From contig MGVN01000023.1 in NCBI GenBank assembly GCA_001800515.1, forward strand, positions 28,246 to 42,110: 13,865 bases of DNA, given 5' to 3'. This document shows, one piece after another, positions 13,629 through 13,865 of the stretch. Below the pieces are notes generated by a model that saw nothing but the letters and a program-made list of their open reading frames with translations, had not been told where the DNA came from and searched no databases. Source of the stretch: Elusimicrobia bacterium RIFOXYB2_FULL_49_7. GTDB lineage: Bacteria > Fibrobacterota > OXYB2-FULL-49-7. The translations under genes were made by a program, and so were the position numbers. The stretch's first letter is position 1. Each line of letters opens with the position of its first letter.

Positions 13629-13823
13629 TTGCCGAAGCGGATAGCCGGTTTCAGAAAAAATCGCCGCATGATGTGGGCCGCGCTCATCAAGATGGTTTAT
13701 GAAGTGGATCCGTTAATTTGCCCAAAATGTGGCGGAACGATGAAGATCATTAGCTTCTACGTGTTACAAGGATTGAGAGTTTTCAGCGAAAACGTCCTGG
13801 CGGAGCTTTGCCTTTTTTCTTGA
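13629..13823 (+). pseudogene. IS91-type transposase C-terminal remnant
   Basis: A 64-codon open frame whose central part, WAALIKMVYEVDPLICPKC followed by GGTMKIISF, matches the C-terminal segment of IS91-family (Y2-type HUH) transposases, including the CPKCGG zinc-knuckle-like motif. After IISF the sequence diverges (YVLQGLRVF...) and ends without the usual continuation of the family. No catalytic HUH or tyrosine region lies upstream; the same frame is open only from 13539. The apparent TTG start has no meaning if this is a fragment. It is therefore an inactive scrap of an insertion element, possibly frameshifted near 13660, close to the window's right edge. Confidence 0.68.
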
Positions 13824-13865
13824 TTTGAGCGCTTTTGAGGGTCTATCTTGTTAATACAGGGGGGG

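Overview
The window looks like a chromosomal segment of a Gram-negative bacterium from the Fibrobacterota-Chlorobi-Bacteroidota (FCB) side of the tree. Three features point there. One is a secreted protein ending in a type IX secretion (T9SS/Por) sorting domain. Another is a lipoprotein with the 'CA...GGPxDxxPP' N-terminus familiar from Bacteroidota-type Ig-like lipoproteins. The third is a CsgG-like envelope protein. The elongation factor P has an unusual tip loop (TPPNNAAF) that I associate more with Verrucomicrobia-like sequences, so I do not name a phylum. No rRNA, tRNA or CRISPR array is visible. Base composition looks moderate and fairly even by eye.

Region 1 (1-5292, + strand) is a tightly packed operon: a small PilZ protein, efp, a PGPGW-type membrane protein, tgt, a two-module Big_5/Ig-like lipoprotein, tmk and a YhcH/YjgK/YiaL-family protein. 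Several junctions are 1-4 nt start/stop overlaps (TGATG at 894-898, ATGA at 2447-2450 and 4210-4213), which suggests translational coupling. The operon mixes translation (EF-P, queuosine tRNA modification), dTTP synthesis and envelope proteins.

Region 2 (5308-7601, + strand) encodes a CsgG-like exported protein with a C-terminal membrane anchor. It overlaps by 7 nt a large lipoprotein of unknown function. A promoter-like sequence sits so close to the first ATG that the transcript could be leaderless. The lipoprotein gene runs 53 bp into the convergent operon.

Region 3 (7549-11878, - strand) is an operon of three paralogous proteins, each a GT2 glycosyltransferase domain followed by a TPR-like solenoid. 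The genes are joined by a 2-nt gap and a GTGA overlap.

Region 4 (11879-13294, + strand) is a self-contained transcription unit for the T9SS cargo protein. It has a near-consensus sigma70-type promoter, a 5'UTR hairpin, a strong Shine-Dalgarno sequence, a signal peptide, the sorting domain and an intrinsic terminator. Because it is divergent from the TPR-glycosyltransferase operon, cargo glycosylation is a testable idea, but it is inference only.

Region 5 (13295-13865) is degenerate DNA: a small hairpin and the C-terminal scrap of an IS91-type transposase, ending in a G run that may be a contig edge.
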